Source: Planctomycetia bacterium (GTDB lineage: Bacteria; Planctomycetota; Planctomycetia; Gemmatales; Gemmataceae). From it: a stretch of DNA of 59,796 bases. A program made the translations under genes and the position numbers. The notes beneath the pieces are model-generated. The model did no database searches. It saw only the letters and a program-made list of their open reading frames with translations, and was not told where the DNA came from. The stretch spans positions 1-59,796 of the forward strand of contig SYLG01000126.1 in assembly GCA_005808665.1 (NCBI GenBank), in the 5' to 3' direction. Shown here piece by piece: positions 1 through 8,604 of this stretch (positions within the stretch are counted from its first letter, which is position 1; each line of letters opens with the position of its first letter).

Positions 1-550
1 ATGGTCCCTTCAAGGGCCAAGCTGGTCCTCTCCTGCATTTTGCACAACATTCCCAAACTGAGAGGTATGCCATACATTTCCCCCAGGAAGGAAACCGTTT
101 TTCGCTTCGAAAAACGGTTTCCTGTCAAGTTGGTAACGAGCCTTGAAAAGGGGACCAACTGGAACAAGAATATACCTCAATTGGGCAATGGGATTGATTT
201 TATTTTCGTGGCATCTGTCTTTGTTTTTGGATTTGGAATCGTAAACCTTGATCCCCCCATCCTTTTGGTTCCTGAGAGTTGTTTGAAGTTGAAACCTGTC
301 ACCAAGAAGCTCCAGCAGGGTAATCCGGTGGGTCAGCCGGTCAATCCATGCCCCTGCCAAGCGTTCATCTCCTCCGAATACATGGGGCCAATCGGCAAAA
401 AGGAGGTTGGTCGGTAAGTCAGGCTCGTCCTTTCATAACACAAACGGAAGAAGCCAAAAAAAAACTCCCCACCCATCCCGGTACCCGTGGGAGGATGCCA
501 GGAAAGATTTTTGAATGGAGAAACTGCTTGAGGAATGGTACAGCCATCCA
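1..550. other. Left-edge stretch without a supportable gene
   Basis: No reading frame here shows a recognisable domain, a convincing ribosome binding site or protein-like composition. The longest open frames (1-417 plus, 10-360 minus) overlap each other on opposite strands and look like chance. The one clear structure is the perfect hairpin at 89-123, listed separately. The stretch may be intergenic, or the decayed end of something outside the window. Confidence 0.5.
89..123. repeat. Perfect 16-bp inverted repeat with a 3-nt loop
   Basis: The arm AGGAAACCGTTTTTCG at 89-104 is followed by the loop CTT and the exact reverse complement at 108-123. It would form a very stable hairpin on either strand. 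No T-run follows the stem on either side, so it is not a typical intrinsic terminator. Its role is unknown; an mRNA-stabilising stem, a protein-binding site or a mobile-element remnant are all possible. Confidence 0.75.
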
Positions 551-587
551 ATAAAAGTAGCCGCAAGTTGTTACCATGCGGCTACTT
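551..587 (-). terminator. Terminator-like hairpin downstream of tRNA-Asp
   Basis: On the minus strand, 7 bases after the tRNA 3' end, an 11-bp perfect stem (AAGTAGCCGCA and its complement) encloses an 11-nt loop. It ends in ACTTTTAT. The position directly after the tRNA and the T-rich end fit an intrinsic terminator, although the T-run is short. Confidence 0.6.
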
Positions 588-593
588 GAAAAG

Positions 594-667
<74 letters not shown>

Positions 668-740
668 GTAGCTACCACTAACATAGACTCTGGTTGGATG
701 ATTGGCAAGGGTTCAGGATAAAAACTTCCCGGAGATTGGC

Positions 741-1478
741 ATGAAAAATCCCATGGCTGTGTTGGATGGTTTAAAGCGTTTTGATACAGCAACGGTGTGC
801 AATGTTCTTGAAATAACAGGACTTAGGTCCAAAACGGAAGGGTATGCGGATGCCAGGATCAAGGCCCTATTCCCGCAATTACCCCCCATGGTTGGCTTTG
901 CGGTTACTGCTGCCTTCCGGGCCTGTGAAGCTACCAAAGGCGTTCCTGTATACCAAAGCCTGGTCGATCAGGTCACCACTTTTGAGAACCTCCCTGGGCC
1001 AGCGGTTGCCGTTTTTCAGGATTTGGATGATCCTCCAACCGCCGCCACTTTTGGCGAGGTCATGTGTACTACCTATGTCACCTTCAAAGCGGCAGGTCTG
1101 GTCACTTCCGGGTGCGCCAGGGACCTTCCCCAGGTGGAACGGCTGAATTTCCCTTGCTTTGCTTCCGGAGTAATGGCTGCCCATGGCTATTGTCATATGC
1201 CCTTTCACGGGATACCGGTTCGGATTGGAGGCTTGGTGATCCACCCTGGGGATTTGCTTCATGGGGACGCCAACGGGCTAACGTCGATTCCCCTTGCGGC
1301 AGCACCCTTCGTTCCCTGGGCATGTGAACGATACATGGAAGCTGAAGCGTTGGTGATGAACCATCTCAAAAGCGGTTTTGCAACGCCCAAAACCTACGGG
1401 GAGGTGATGGGTCAAATGCGGCAAATGCTGGAAAAATTAGGCGAAGAGCTTAGGCAAAAAATTGCTGGGGAAACCTGA
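741..1478 (+). CDS. RraA-like protein (RraA / HMG aldolase fold)
   Basis: This 245-residue protein belongs by motif to the RraA/dimethylmenaquinone methyltransferase-like family. The family includes the RNase E regulator RraA and 4-hydroxy-4-methyl-2-oxoglutarate aldolases. Visible signatures are the central G-C-A-R-D stretch, equivalent to the family's G-x-x-R-D metal/substrate loop, and a late GDANGLTSIP segment like the usual GD-x-DG-VV-IP. The start is placed at ATG 741 because GGAG lies 6-7 bases upstream. The frame stays open to a TTG at 702 that has no comparable site. It stands alone, transcribed away from tRNA-Asp and converging on the PIG-L operon. Whether it acts as an aldolase or has another role cannot be told from sequence. 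Confidence 0.8.
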   Translation: MKNPMAVLDGLKRFDTATVCNVLEITGLRSKTEGYADARIKALFPQLPPMVGFAVTAAFRACEATKGVPVYQSLVDQVTTFENLPGPAVAVFQDLDDPPTAATFGEVMCTTYVTFKAAGLVTSGCARDLPQVERLNFPCFASGVMAAHGYCHMPFHGIPVRIGGLVIHPGDLLHGDANGLTSIPLAAAPFVPWACERYMEAEALVMNHLKSGFATPKTYGEVMGQMRQMLEKLGEELRQKIAGET

Positions 1479-1521
1479 CCCATTCATGGGATTATTCCCG
1501 TATCCCATTCGTGTTTTTGCT

Positions 1522-2283
1522 TTACTTCCCCAAAAGCTTTGCCAAAAGATTTTCCTGGGGGTAGGCGTGGCCTTTGTGCTGGACAAACCCCTCCGCAAAG
1601 GCCACCTTGCATTTGGCTCCCTGGTGAGCCCCATGGCGTTTCATGGCTTCGATGTATTCGTCCATTCCATGATGCTTTTTCAGCCAATCCCTCTGGCTGG
1701 CATGGCAGGCCAGCATTTGTTCCTTGTCGGCCAGGGTGGAGGTGATGTCGATGAAAAACTCAGGTTCCACCTCGTGACCGAGTGCATTTGACCCCTCGAT
1801 CGGATCGGCATAATAAAGCCAGGGAATCCTGGCAAGGGGAGGTATGGTGGGCAAAAGATTAGGAATGGGGGCACCAAAAGCGGCGGCCCTTACAATGCGG
1901 GAACATTCCTCGTGATCGAGAATGTAATCCGAGGGGGCGTGGGTGATAATCAGGTCCGGCTTGACCTTTCGGAGAAGGGCCACGGCCCTTTGGAAAACCG
2001 ACGGGTTATAATGGATGCATAAATCCCGCTCGCCAAGGCATTCAAAGGCACCCTCCAAAAGGGAGGCTGCTTTTATCCCCTCGGCATGACGAATGCGGGC
2101 AATTTCCGCACTTGGATGTTCGACACTTCCAAGATCTCCCATTGCCATGGAGGCAATAAAAATTTTGGCTCCCTGTTCCCGCCAAAGTCTGGCAAGGGTC
2201 CCGGCGGCCAGGATCTCCGCATCATCGGGGTGAGCCATGAGGCAGAGCACGCTAAGGGGGTTATTCCCAGCCCGGGATTTCAC
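1522..2283 (-). CDS. PIG-L/LmbE family deacetylase
   Basis: A 253-residue zinc-dependent N-acetylglucosaminyl deacetylase-type protein. The N-terminal AHPDDAE (about residues 17-23) is the hallmark metal-binding motif of the PIG-L/LmbE fold. The later segment THAPSDYILDHEE carries the second His/Asp cluster. Members remove acetyl groups from sugar-linked substrates, for example in mycothiol, bacillithiol and GPI-type pathways. The sugar used here is not evident. It is the last gene of the five-gene minus-strand operon. Its GTG start overlaps the stop of the upstream 753-aa protein by 4 bases (GTGA), which implies translational coupling. A BshB1-like role in bacillithiol synthesis is possible, but no bshA or bshC gene is nearby. 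Confidence 0.85.
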   Translation of the reverse strand: MKSRAGNNPLSVLCLMAHPDDAEILAAGTLARLWREQGAKIFIASMAMGDLGSVEHPSAEIARIRHAEGIKAASLLEGAFECLGERDLCIHYNPSVFQRAVALLRKVKPDLIITHAPSDYILDHEECSRIVRAAAFGAPIPNLLPTIPPLARIPWLYYADPIEGSNALGHEVEPEFFIDITSTLADKEQMLACHASQRDWLKKHHGMDEYIEAMKRHGAHQGAKCKVAFAEGFVQHKGHAYPQENLLAKLLGK

Positions 2284-4541
2284 GGCTTGGACAGACCTTT
2301 TTCAATAACATCGGGAGCTAAAGGTCCCTGGCCCTGAGGTAAAACCATTTCCATTTCATGGGGCGGTTTTGCCAAGCCGTAGCGACCATCAATGGTCATT
2401 TTTACAATGTCCGTGTAAAGCGGCTTTCCCAAATCGTCTGTTCCATCAAAGGGCCCGGACATAAGGTTTCCGCCCTGGAAAGATTTCCGGGGATCAAATC
2501 CAACGGTAAAGCCTGCCATTGCCATGACCCCTGCACCAGGGGAGGATCCAGGAGTGGCCTGGAGTGCGGCAGTAATCAGCCCGGCGGATTCAAGAGTGAG
2601 TTGCACGCGCATATCCGGTCCATCAATATCGTTGGCAAGGTCGAGATATTTCACCTGGATTTCATAGGAATCCTCCTGAATGCCCGAGTCACTGCCAGCC
2701 TGAGTCAACACCCGGGCCATTTTTTTCCCGGTTGGGGTATCGACTTCCCGGACCTCGGTAAGCACCATATTTCGCCAGGCGGACAACGCATCTGGCATTC
2801 GATAAGTCCTAAGTGCCTGTTCCTTGCGAAATTGGTTGCGGAACCCTTCTGCCTGAAAAAAGCGTTTGCGGGCCGTGTTGGTGACGACCTTTTCTTCCAT
2901 GTTGGCCCGGTGGTAATGAAAAGGAAAATTACTCATTTGCCGATAAACAACATACTCACGGTAATAGTTGTAGGCATTCATAAGGGGTTTATCGGCGGCG
3001 GGAATGTCCTCGATTTTGACGGTGGGTTGTTGGCCTTCGATTAGGCCATACTTTGACCGGAATTGTTCAGCCAAATTTTTCATATTGGCTTCCTCGATTG
3101 GGGAATCAAAGTGCAGGTGGTTTTCCCGGGCATTTATCCGCCACATTCTGCCAGCTTCTTCCCAGGCAACCAGTGCCCATTTTCGCCGATTGCCAACCAC
3201 CGGTTCCTTGCCATTGGGGAACCAACCCCGGATGGTGAAGCCTTCGTCGTCATACCAACCTTCCTGGTACAGTTTTTCGCCGATGTAGGACTGGGCCCTT
3301 GCTGGATAGCCCCTGAAAATCAGGGTGGCGATGTTTCGCGGCCGACGCTGAACACCCGGGTTGGTAGCCTCTTTGGTGGATCCGGGAAGGTCCCCAGGCG
3401 CGGGAATCGGTTCCTGGGAAAATCCAAACCAGGCCCGGGCGCAGGTGTTTGCTTCGAAATCATCCGGTAATTCAGAATCATGGGAAAACTCATTACGGAC
3501 CAAATCGAAGGGAATTTGGGGAATGGGAGCCCGACTTTTTCCCTGGGAATCCACCAGGGGAGGCGGCATCGGGGGAAAGCGCTCTGCCAAAGGGCGCTTG
3601 TCTTTGGAAGGATCACGACCCATTTCTCCCAGGGATCGCCATCCGTTGGGTGGTGAAATCTCCTGGTCAACATAAACGCAAGGCAGTCTGTGGGAATCAT
3701 CGAGGAAACGGATCACTGAGTCGACTGTTTCACAAATAAAGGTTTGTTCATAGGTTCTCCGATCCTTGAATGGGATATCGTCACGCCTAAGGGCGTTTTG
3801 CAGCCTTCGAACCAGCATGGGATGGTCGGTACAAAATTTTTCGAATTCCGTTTGGGCCCGGTTGATGCGTGCCAAGGTTTCCGTTTCCTTGGGATTGGCT
3901 TCGCTGTAGCGGGCAAAATCGGACCAGCGGATTTCCCTTTTGCCCTCTTTGTCGTAAACCCGAAAGCGGTTTGGGTCCCTTTCATTTGGGTGGATGCATG
4001 ACAATTGATAAAGCGACCTAAGCGAGTTGGTCTCATCGGAATTGCTGATTTTGTGTTGGTTGAAGAAACCAATGTGAAAACGAAGGTCCGGTTGATTGCG
4101 ATTTTGTCGATCCCCTTTGGCCAAAAGCAATGTACCTTCTGAAATGTAATAGAGTTTGTCCCTTACCCGGTCCGATTCCACAGACACATTGTAGGCAAGA
4201 TTCCATCCCTGAAACAACCAGGGGGTGATGAAGTGGGGTTGAAGGGTGGTGAGGGATTTGATTGTTAACGAAAGTTCATTCCACTGGTTTTTTTTCTGTT
4301 TGTCCGTGGCCTGGAACCAGAAATACGAAGTAACAAAACCCCTTAGTCCCGAAAGGCTCAGGCGGATGGCAGAACCGGACAGGTCCATCTCACCCATGTC
4401 CTGCTCGCGAAAAGTCAACTCCTCGGCTTTGGCGCGAATGAAAACCGTCCTCCAAAAATAGGAGGAGGTAAAAAGCGCAAGGATCAGGCCGATGTAGGCG
4501 ACCTTTCGCCTGCGGGACTGGACTAGAAACGGATTGGCCAT
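2280..4541 (-). CDS. Conserved-looking membrane-anchored protein of unknown function (753 aa)
   Basis: I do not recognise a named family. A short basic N-terminus (QSRRRK) precedes one hydrophobic segment at about residues 13-30, so the protein is probably anchored in the membrane. The bulk lies on one side. Residues about 60-150 (many W, F, Y and L; LQPHFITPWLFQGWNLAYN) resemble a helical, TPR-like stretch. A long polar region follows, with no cysteine-rich or catalytic motif that I can name. AAGGAAAG lies 8 bases before the ATG. It is the fourth gene of an operon with an ABC ATPase and an ABC-2 permease (48 bases after the permease), and overlaps the PIG-L gene. The context suggests an accessory subunit of that transporter, which is inference only. 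Confidence 0.75.
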   Translation of the reverse strand: MANPFLVQSRRRKVAYIGLILALFTSSYFWRTVFIRAKAEELTFREQDMGEMDLSGSAIRLSLSGLRGFVTSYFWFQATDKQKKNQWNELSLTIKSLTTLQPHFITPWLFQGWNLAYNVSVESDRVRDKLYYISEGTLLLAKGDRQNRNQPDLRFHIGFFNQHKISNSDETNSLRSLYQLSCIHPNERDPNRFRVYDKEGKREIRWSDFARYSEANPKETETLARINRAQTEFEKFCTDHPMLVRRLQNALRRDDIPFKDRRTYEQTFICETVDSVIRFLDDSHRLPCVYVDQEISPPNGWRSLGEMGRDPSKDKRPLAERFPPMPPPLVDSQGKSRAPIPQIPFDLVRNEFSHDSELPDDFEANTCARAWFGFSQEPIPAPGDLPGSTKEATNPGVQRRPRNIATLIFRGYPARAQSYIGEKLYQEGWYDDEGFTIRGWFPNGKEPVVGNRRKWALVAWEEAGRMWRINARENHLHFDSPIEEANMKNLAEQFRSKYGLIEGQQPTVKIEDIPAADKPLMNAYNYYREYVVYRQMSNFPFHYHRANMEEKVVTNTARKRFFQAEGFRNQFRKEQALRTYRMPDALSAWRNMVLTEVREVDTPTGKKMARVLTQAGSDSGIQEDSYEIQVKYLDLANDIDGPDMRVQLTLESAGLITAALQATPGSSPGAGVMAMAGFTVGFDPRKSFQGGNLMSGPFDGTDDLGKPLYTDIVKMTIDGRYGLAKPPHEMEMVLPQGQGPLAPDVIEKGLSKP

Positions 4542-4589
4542 GATTCGCTTTCCTTTTGACAGGAATCGTTAGAAAAGGATTTGACCCAG

Positions 4590-6596
4590 TTAATTGGCTG
4601 AGGCAACTTCTCTCCAACGAAGCAGATAGTATCCAAGAATGACCCAGGGAACCAGGTAGGCAATGAGAAAGACAAAAGTGGAACCCAAAAGGCCCCAGGA
4701 AATGTCAAACCCCTCGGCCACATAAATCGAGAAATCGAACCGTTCCATGTCCGGAAGCATGTCAATAACGACCCGCATTCCCGCCCGGTACAATTCGTCC
4801 GAACGATACGCCACCTGGTTGGCTGTCGTATCTTCAAGTTGGGTTGCCATGGCATCGCGGCGGACCAACCGGAGCATCGATTCGAGCGGCCCACCGCCAA
4901 CATTTTGTCCCACGGCGATGGAACCGACAAAGTCCCTGCTCCAACCCATAACGACAACCATCAGGGTAACCAGAAACGCAACCACCCCGGAGAAATAGGT
5001 GCTCAGGACAACTGCAATGGTGACCACCAACATGAGCTGCATCCAAAGACCCAAAGTCCCCTTCAGGTAATTGAGGCCAAACCAAAGTTTGTTGAGGCCT
5101 GGATTGTCCTCATCGAGTCGAAGGTACAAATCATACCGGGCCATGCCAATGTATTGGGTTGGTTCCAGACAACTGACTTGAATCATCAACTCGGGAAGGG
5201 ATTTGTCCGCCTTTGATTTATCCGTCGGGGAAAGGATTCCTCCCGGCATCGAAATACCGGCTGTTTGATAGTCATAAATCGGCAGGCTTGGGATCTCGTA
5301 ATAGCCATACTTTTTTGCGAGCTCATTATCCAGCTTTTGTTCCGTTTCGATGGAGAACTCTTCCCCTTTGGCAATTGCCAAATCGCGTCGATCTTTGCGA
5401 TCCTTTCGCCACAGTTCCTCGTTTCCGTTTACAAAACCCTGGCCAATCACGGTAAAGCGAACCGCAACCCCCTGGTTTTCATTCCCTTTGGTGGTCCTGT
5501 AAATGTCGAAGGTGAATTCCGCCCGCATGTTTTCTTTTTGACCAAGGGAGGCGGGCAAACCATTGAAGGCAAAAACCGCCATCGGTGGGTTGATGCGGGT
5601 TGCCCGTGTACCAGGAAGATAACCCCGGTATTCCCACTCACGCCCAACATTCTCACCCTTGAACTCGTTACCACTTGAAATCTTGGCGAGATTGACAAAT
5701 CTCAAATCCCCATAAACAGGAACCCGGGATTTAAGGCTTTCCCGGGAGGCTTCGGGATTGATTTCACGAACCACATAAATGAGGCTGGCAGCCGCCATGG
5801 CCAACAAAACCATGGTCATCAGCCCGACAAAACCATGAATGCGGCCCAAAAGGATTTCAAACCGTTCCACCGGCTTTGTTACCACGGTTTGCAAGCTTTG
5901 CCGCTTCATATCCATGGGCAAGCTTAAGCCTGCGAGCAAGGCGGCAGTGAACAATAACAGGTACATCATCGAGGATTGGGCAATCGAAACATAGGAGCGT
6001 ATCTGGTCCGAGGGCTTGGCGGTGATAAACCAACCCGCAAACAAAGCCACGAGGAGCAACGCTGAGAATGCGTAAAGAACCCGTTGGCGAACCCCTTCCT
6101 TGAAGGCAAGTCGGGCAACCGCTTCAACCCGTCGAAAGCGAAACCTGAACAGGTTGGCAATAATGGGAGACAAGACGGCCAAAATCCCACCCAATCCACC
6201 CAAGGTCAGCCCAATTTGCATCCATAGAGGCCTTTGATCAAAACCCTTGAAAATCAGTGGCCCAATCAGGGTGAGCGAGGTGGATCCTCCCGCATTTTGG
6301 GTTTGCGGCCCGGCGGTTATGGAGGCAAGGAGGGATTCGATTACACACAATCCCTGCCAAACGAGCATGGGAATCGCCAAGGTGGTGCCTGTGAAAAAGA
6401 TCCTTTTTTGGAAGGTCGAAATGGCAGCAATATCTTCCCGCCGGGTTCGGGGGTAACCGAACAAAAGCCAAGCCAGGACCGAGAAAGTGGCAAAACCACC
6501 CACGGTCTGAATCCAATAGATCAGGTTCCAGCCGCCCAAGCTTTGCCAGGAAAGGGGATCCCGTTCAAAAAACAAAAGTCCAAACAAGGGATTCAT
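4590..6596 (-). CDS. ABC-2 type transporter permease with a large inserted domain
   Basis: A 668-residue integral membrane protein. Several hydrophobic helices lie in the first half (among them VLYAFSALLLVALFAGWF and the MMYLLLFTAALLAGLSLPM region). A long soluble insert of roughly 200 residues follows (about 280-480, rich in charged residues). Further helices lie near 500-560, and a last pair precedes the C-terminus. The phrase TVVTKPVERFEILLGR is typical of ABC-2 permeases of the NosY/GldF kind. The start is supported by GGAGG 7 bases upstream. It lies 15 bases downstream of its ATPase gene, so the two very likely form one exporter. The substrate is unknown. The long insert is unusual for a permease and probably projects outside the cytoplasm. 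Confidence 0.85.
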   Translation of the reverse strand: MNPLFGLLFFERDPLSWQSLGGWNLIYWIQTVGGFATFSVLAWLLFGYPRTRREDIAAISTFQKRIFFTGTTLAIPMLVWQGLCVIESLLASITAGPQTQNAGGSTSLTLIGPLIFKGFDQRPLWMQIGLTLGGLGGILAVLSPIIANLFRFRFRRVEAVARLAFKEGVRQRVLYAFSALLLVALFAGWFITAKPSDQIRSYVSIAQSSMMYLLLFTAALLAGLSLPMDMKRQSLQTVVTKPVERFEILLGRIHGFVGLMTMVLLAMAAASLIYVVREINPEASRESLKSRVPVYGDLRFVNLAKISSGNEFKGENVGREWEYRGYLPGTRATRINPPMAVFAFNGLPASLGQKENMRAEFTFDIYRTTKGNENQGVAVRFTVIGQGFVNGNEELWRKDRKDRRDLAIAKGEEFSIETEQKLDNELAKKYGYYEIPSLPIYDYQTAGISMPGGILSPTDKSKADKSLPELMIQVSCLEPTQYIGMARYDLYLRLDEDNPGLNKLWFGLNYLKGTLGLWMQLMLVVTIAVVLSTYFSGVVAFLVTLMVVVMGWSRDFVGSIAVGQNVGGGPLESMLRLVRRDAMATQLEDTTANQVAYRSDELYRAGMRVVIDMLPDMERFDFSIYVAEGFDISWGLLGSTFVFLIAYLVPWVILGYYLLRWREVASAN

Positions 6597-6611
6597 GGTC
6601 CAATCCTCCGG

Positions 6612-7520
6612 TTAGCGGCCAACCTGGCCGGAGGTTTCAGGAAGGTAGCGACGCCCGGGGCGACTACTGCTCTCCTCGACGATCTTGAGGAAGTAATCCT
6701 CAAGAGTTGTCGTGGGATGCCCCATAGTGTCCACCAATCCACCATGTTTTTTGATGACTGCCTCAAGATCCCGCCTTAGGCTTTCGGAAAGCTCCAATCC
6801 TGTGGCCCGCATTTCTACCCTCCTTGTGTCCTGAAGGAGTTCGTCCACCCGGCCATACGCTTGAAGTTCCCCATTGGAAAGGATGGCGATCCTGTCGCAA
6901 ACATCCTGGACATCTTCCAGGCGATGACTACACATGATGATGGTTTTACCCTTATTGCGCAAATCCACGATCAGGTCCTTCATCCACCTTGCCCCCAAGG
7001 GATCAAGGCCGGAGGTTGGCTCGTCAAGGATTACCAATTCGGGATCGTTGATCAAAGCCTGGGCAAGGCCAATGCGCTGGCGCATTCCCTTGGAATATTC
7101 CCTGAGGATGCGCTTCCGGTCACTTTTCAGGCCAACCTTTTCGATCAGTTCGGCAGAGCGTTTTTGGCGGGTATCCGCATCCATATCAAAAAGGCGCCCA
7201 TAGAAATCGAGGGTCTCTTCGGCGTTGAGAAAACGATAAAGGTAGGACTCTTCGGGGAGGTACCCTATCTTTTCATTTTTGCGAACATCGTTTGAGGTTT
7301 TCCCCAAAACGAAGGCTTCCCCTTCGGTGGGAAAGAGCAATCCAAGAAGCAATTTGATGGTGGTGGTTTTGCCGGAGCCGTTCGGCCCAAGGAGGCCGAA
7401 AATTTCGCCTCTTTTGACCTCAAAAGATAACGCCCTTAAGGCAATTTTCTTTTGTCGCCCCCAGAAATCCCGGTAAACCTTCGTCAATTTTTGCGTTTGA
7501 ACTACCAAATCGCCGGCCAT
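6612..7520 (-). CDS. ABC transporter ATP-binding protein
   Basis: A 302-residue nucleotide-binding subunit of an ABC-2 type exporter. The Walker A motif GPNGSGKTT, the Q-loop region around GYLPEE, the signature YSKGMRQR (in place of LSGGQ, as usual in this subfamily), Walker [14 protein letters not shown] and the switch His in CSHRLEDV are all present. So the ATPase should be active. A C-terminal extension of about 80 residues follows the core. The start is placed at ATG 7520 (MAGDLVVQ), with GGAG 8 bases upstream. The open frame runs on to 7757, but that part overlaps the preceding gene and does not look like protein. It pairs with the permease 15 bases downstream. Confidence 0.93.
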   Translation of the reverse strand: MAGDLVVQTQKLTKVYRDFWGRQKKIALRALSFEVKRGEIFGLLGPNGSGKTTTIKLLLGLLFPTEGEAFVLGKTSNDVRKNEKIGYLPEESYLYRFLNAEETLDFYGRLFDMDADTRQKRSAELIEKVGLKSDRKRILREYSKGMRQRIGLAQALINDPELVILDEPTSGLDPLGARWMKDLIVDLRNKGKTIIMCSHRLEDVQDVCDRIAILSNGELQAYGRVDELLQDTRRVEMRATGLELSESLRRDLEAVIKKHGGLVDTMGHPTTTLEDYFLKIVEESSSRPGRRYLPETSGQVGR

Positions 7521-7605
7521 GAGTACACTCCGGTCGGTCCGGCCAGGCCAATTCAGCCAAGCTGGGAACCCAATTAAGAATGATGATTTCGGTACCCCGC
7601 TTATC

Positions 7606-8364
7606 CTAGGAATGGGGCGGAAACGGATCAACCCTTTTCTTTGTGTCCAAAGGAATCCAATGGCCCCTGGATGAGAGGATTTCTGCCGGGGAAAAAGTGG
7701 CTTTGTAGGCCATGGATACCGACCCAGGAACCCAAAAACCCAAAAACAGGAACTCAAGTCCCCTGGACCTGGCTTCCCTGATTAGGGAAAGGACATTGAA
7801 AATGCCCGGGCCAAGGGACCGGACCTTGGGGTCATAAAGAAAATAGATAGCGGAAAGTCCATCTGGCAAGGCATCCACATACCCCGAAGCAACCACTTCA
7901 CCTTTATACCAATAGTGCCAAACCTCCACGGGAAAGGGCTGTTCCACCATGGTTTCCACAAAGCGGGCACTATCCAGATCGCTTTGGGCCGGCCACCCTT
8001 TTCCCCCAGTCTGCATGAGATGAAATTTTTGGTGGAGGTTGGCCAAAAGTTCCTTTTGGTCCCCGGCATCTGAAACCGTTTCGATCCTAAGTTCCAGGCA
8101 ATGGGAGTTCTGGGTGAAATTGCGTTTTTGGCTTCGACTGGGGCAAAAATCCCGAACCGGAATTCGGATCGGGATGCATTTTTGGCACGATGGACACCTG
8201 GGTCGGAACAAACCCCTCCCAAAGCGGCGAAAGCCGTAATCGACCAATTGGCGGTATTCCGCAGCGTTTAGGTCAATGGCCAAGGATTCCTGGTGAACCG
8301 CCAACCGGTCGGGCAAATAGCCGCATGGATGGGGCTCGGATTCCCTTAGAATGGTGAGCTTCAT
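7606..8364 (-). CDS. bpt: Aspartate/glutamate leucyl- (arginyl-) transferase, Bpt/ATE family
   Basis: This 252-residue protein transfers an amino acid from aminoacyl-tRNA to the N-terminus of proteins, marking them for Clp-type degradation by the N-end rule. Family features are [11 protein letters not shown] near the N-terminus, then [18 protein letters not shown] and the C-x-x-C pair in [12 protein letters not shown]. The C-terminal GNAT-like half contains SAIYFLYDP and [14 protein letters not shown]. Length is normal for bacterial Bpt. Bpt enzymes usually add leucine to N-terminal Asp or Glu. It is the first gene of the minus-strand run, 85 bases before the ABC ATPase, so shared transcription is possible but not certain. 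The upstream Shine-Dalgarno sequence is weak. Confidence 0.88.
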   Translation of the reverse strand: MKLTILRESEPHPCGYLPDRLAVHQESLAIDLNAAEYRQLVDYGFRRFGRGLFRPRCPSCQKCIPIRIPVRDFCPSRSQKRNFTQNSHCLELRIETVSDAGDQKELLANLHQKFHLMQTGGKGWPAQSDLDSARFVETMVEQPFPVEVWHYWYKGEVVASGYVDALPDGLSAIYFLYDPKVRSLGPGIFNVLSLIREARSRGLEFLFLGFWVPGSVSMAYKATFSPAEILSSRGHWIPLDTKKRVDPFPPHS

Positions 8365-8604
8365 ATTGGTTTTATTTTAGCGGGATGCCAGTTCCATCCG
8401 CAAAAATCCCTACAGGTAGGCCGACCAGAATCTTGGGATTTATGGGTAAAAACCAAATGAATGGATTATGTAGGCTGACCCACCGGATTGGGCAAAAAGT
8501 AATGTCCAGAGAGGAAGTGGCTATTAGGGAAAAGAAATCAGCCATCCGATTTTACCCTCACAGGGACAGGATGTCCCCAGGGAACAACGCGGACAGGCGG
8601 CCAC

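Noticed and set aside
1-417. Open frame of 138 codons on the plus strand
   Set aside because: It overlaps an equally long frame on the other strand, has no domain or ribosome site, and runs through the perfect hairpin at 89-123.
3063-3470. Plus-strand open frame inside the 753-aa gene
   Set aside because: It is a shadow frame on the opposite strand of a long gene, with no ribosome site. The same applies to most frames inside 14776-21681, 35363-39774 and 51184-54696.
7521-7757. Upstream extension of the ABC ATPase frame
   Set aside because: It overlaps the end of the bpt gene and shows no ATPase similarity. GGAG stands 8 bases before ATG 7520.
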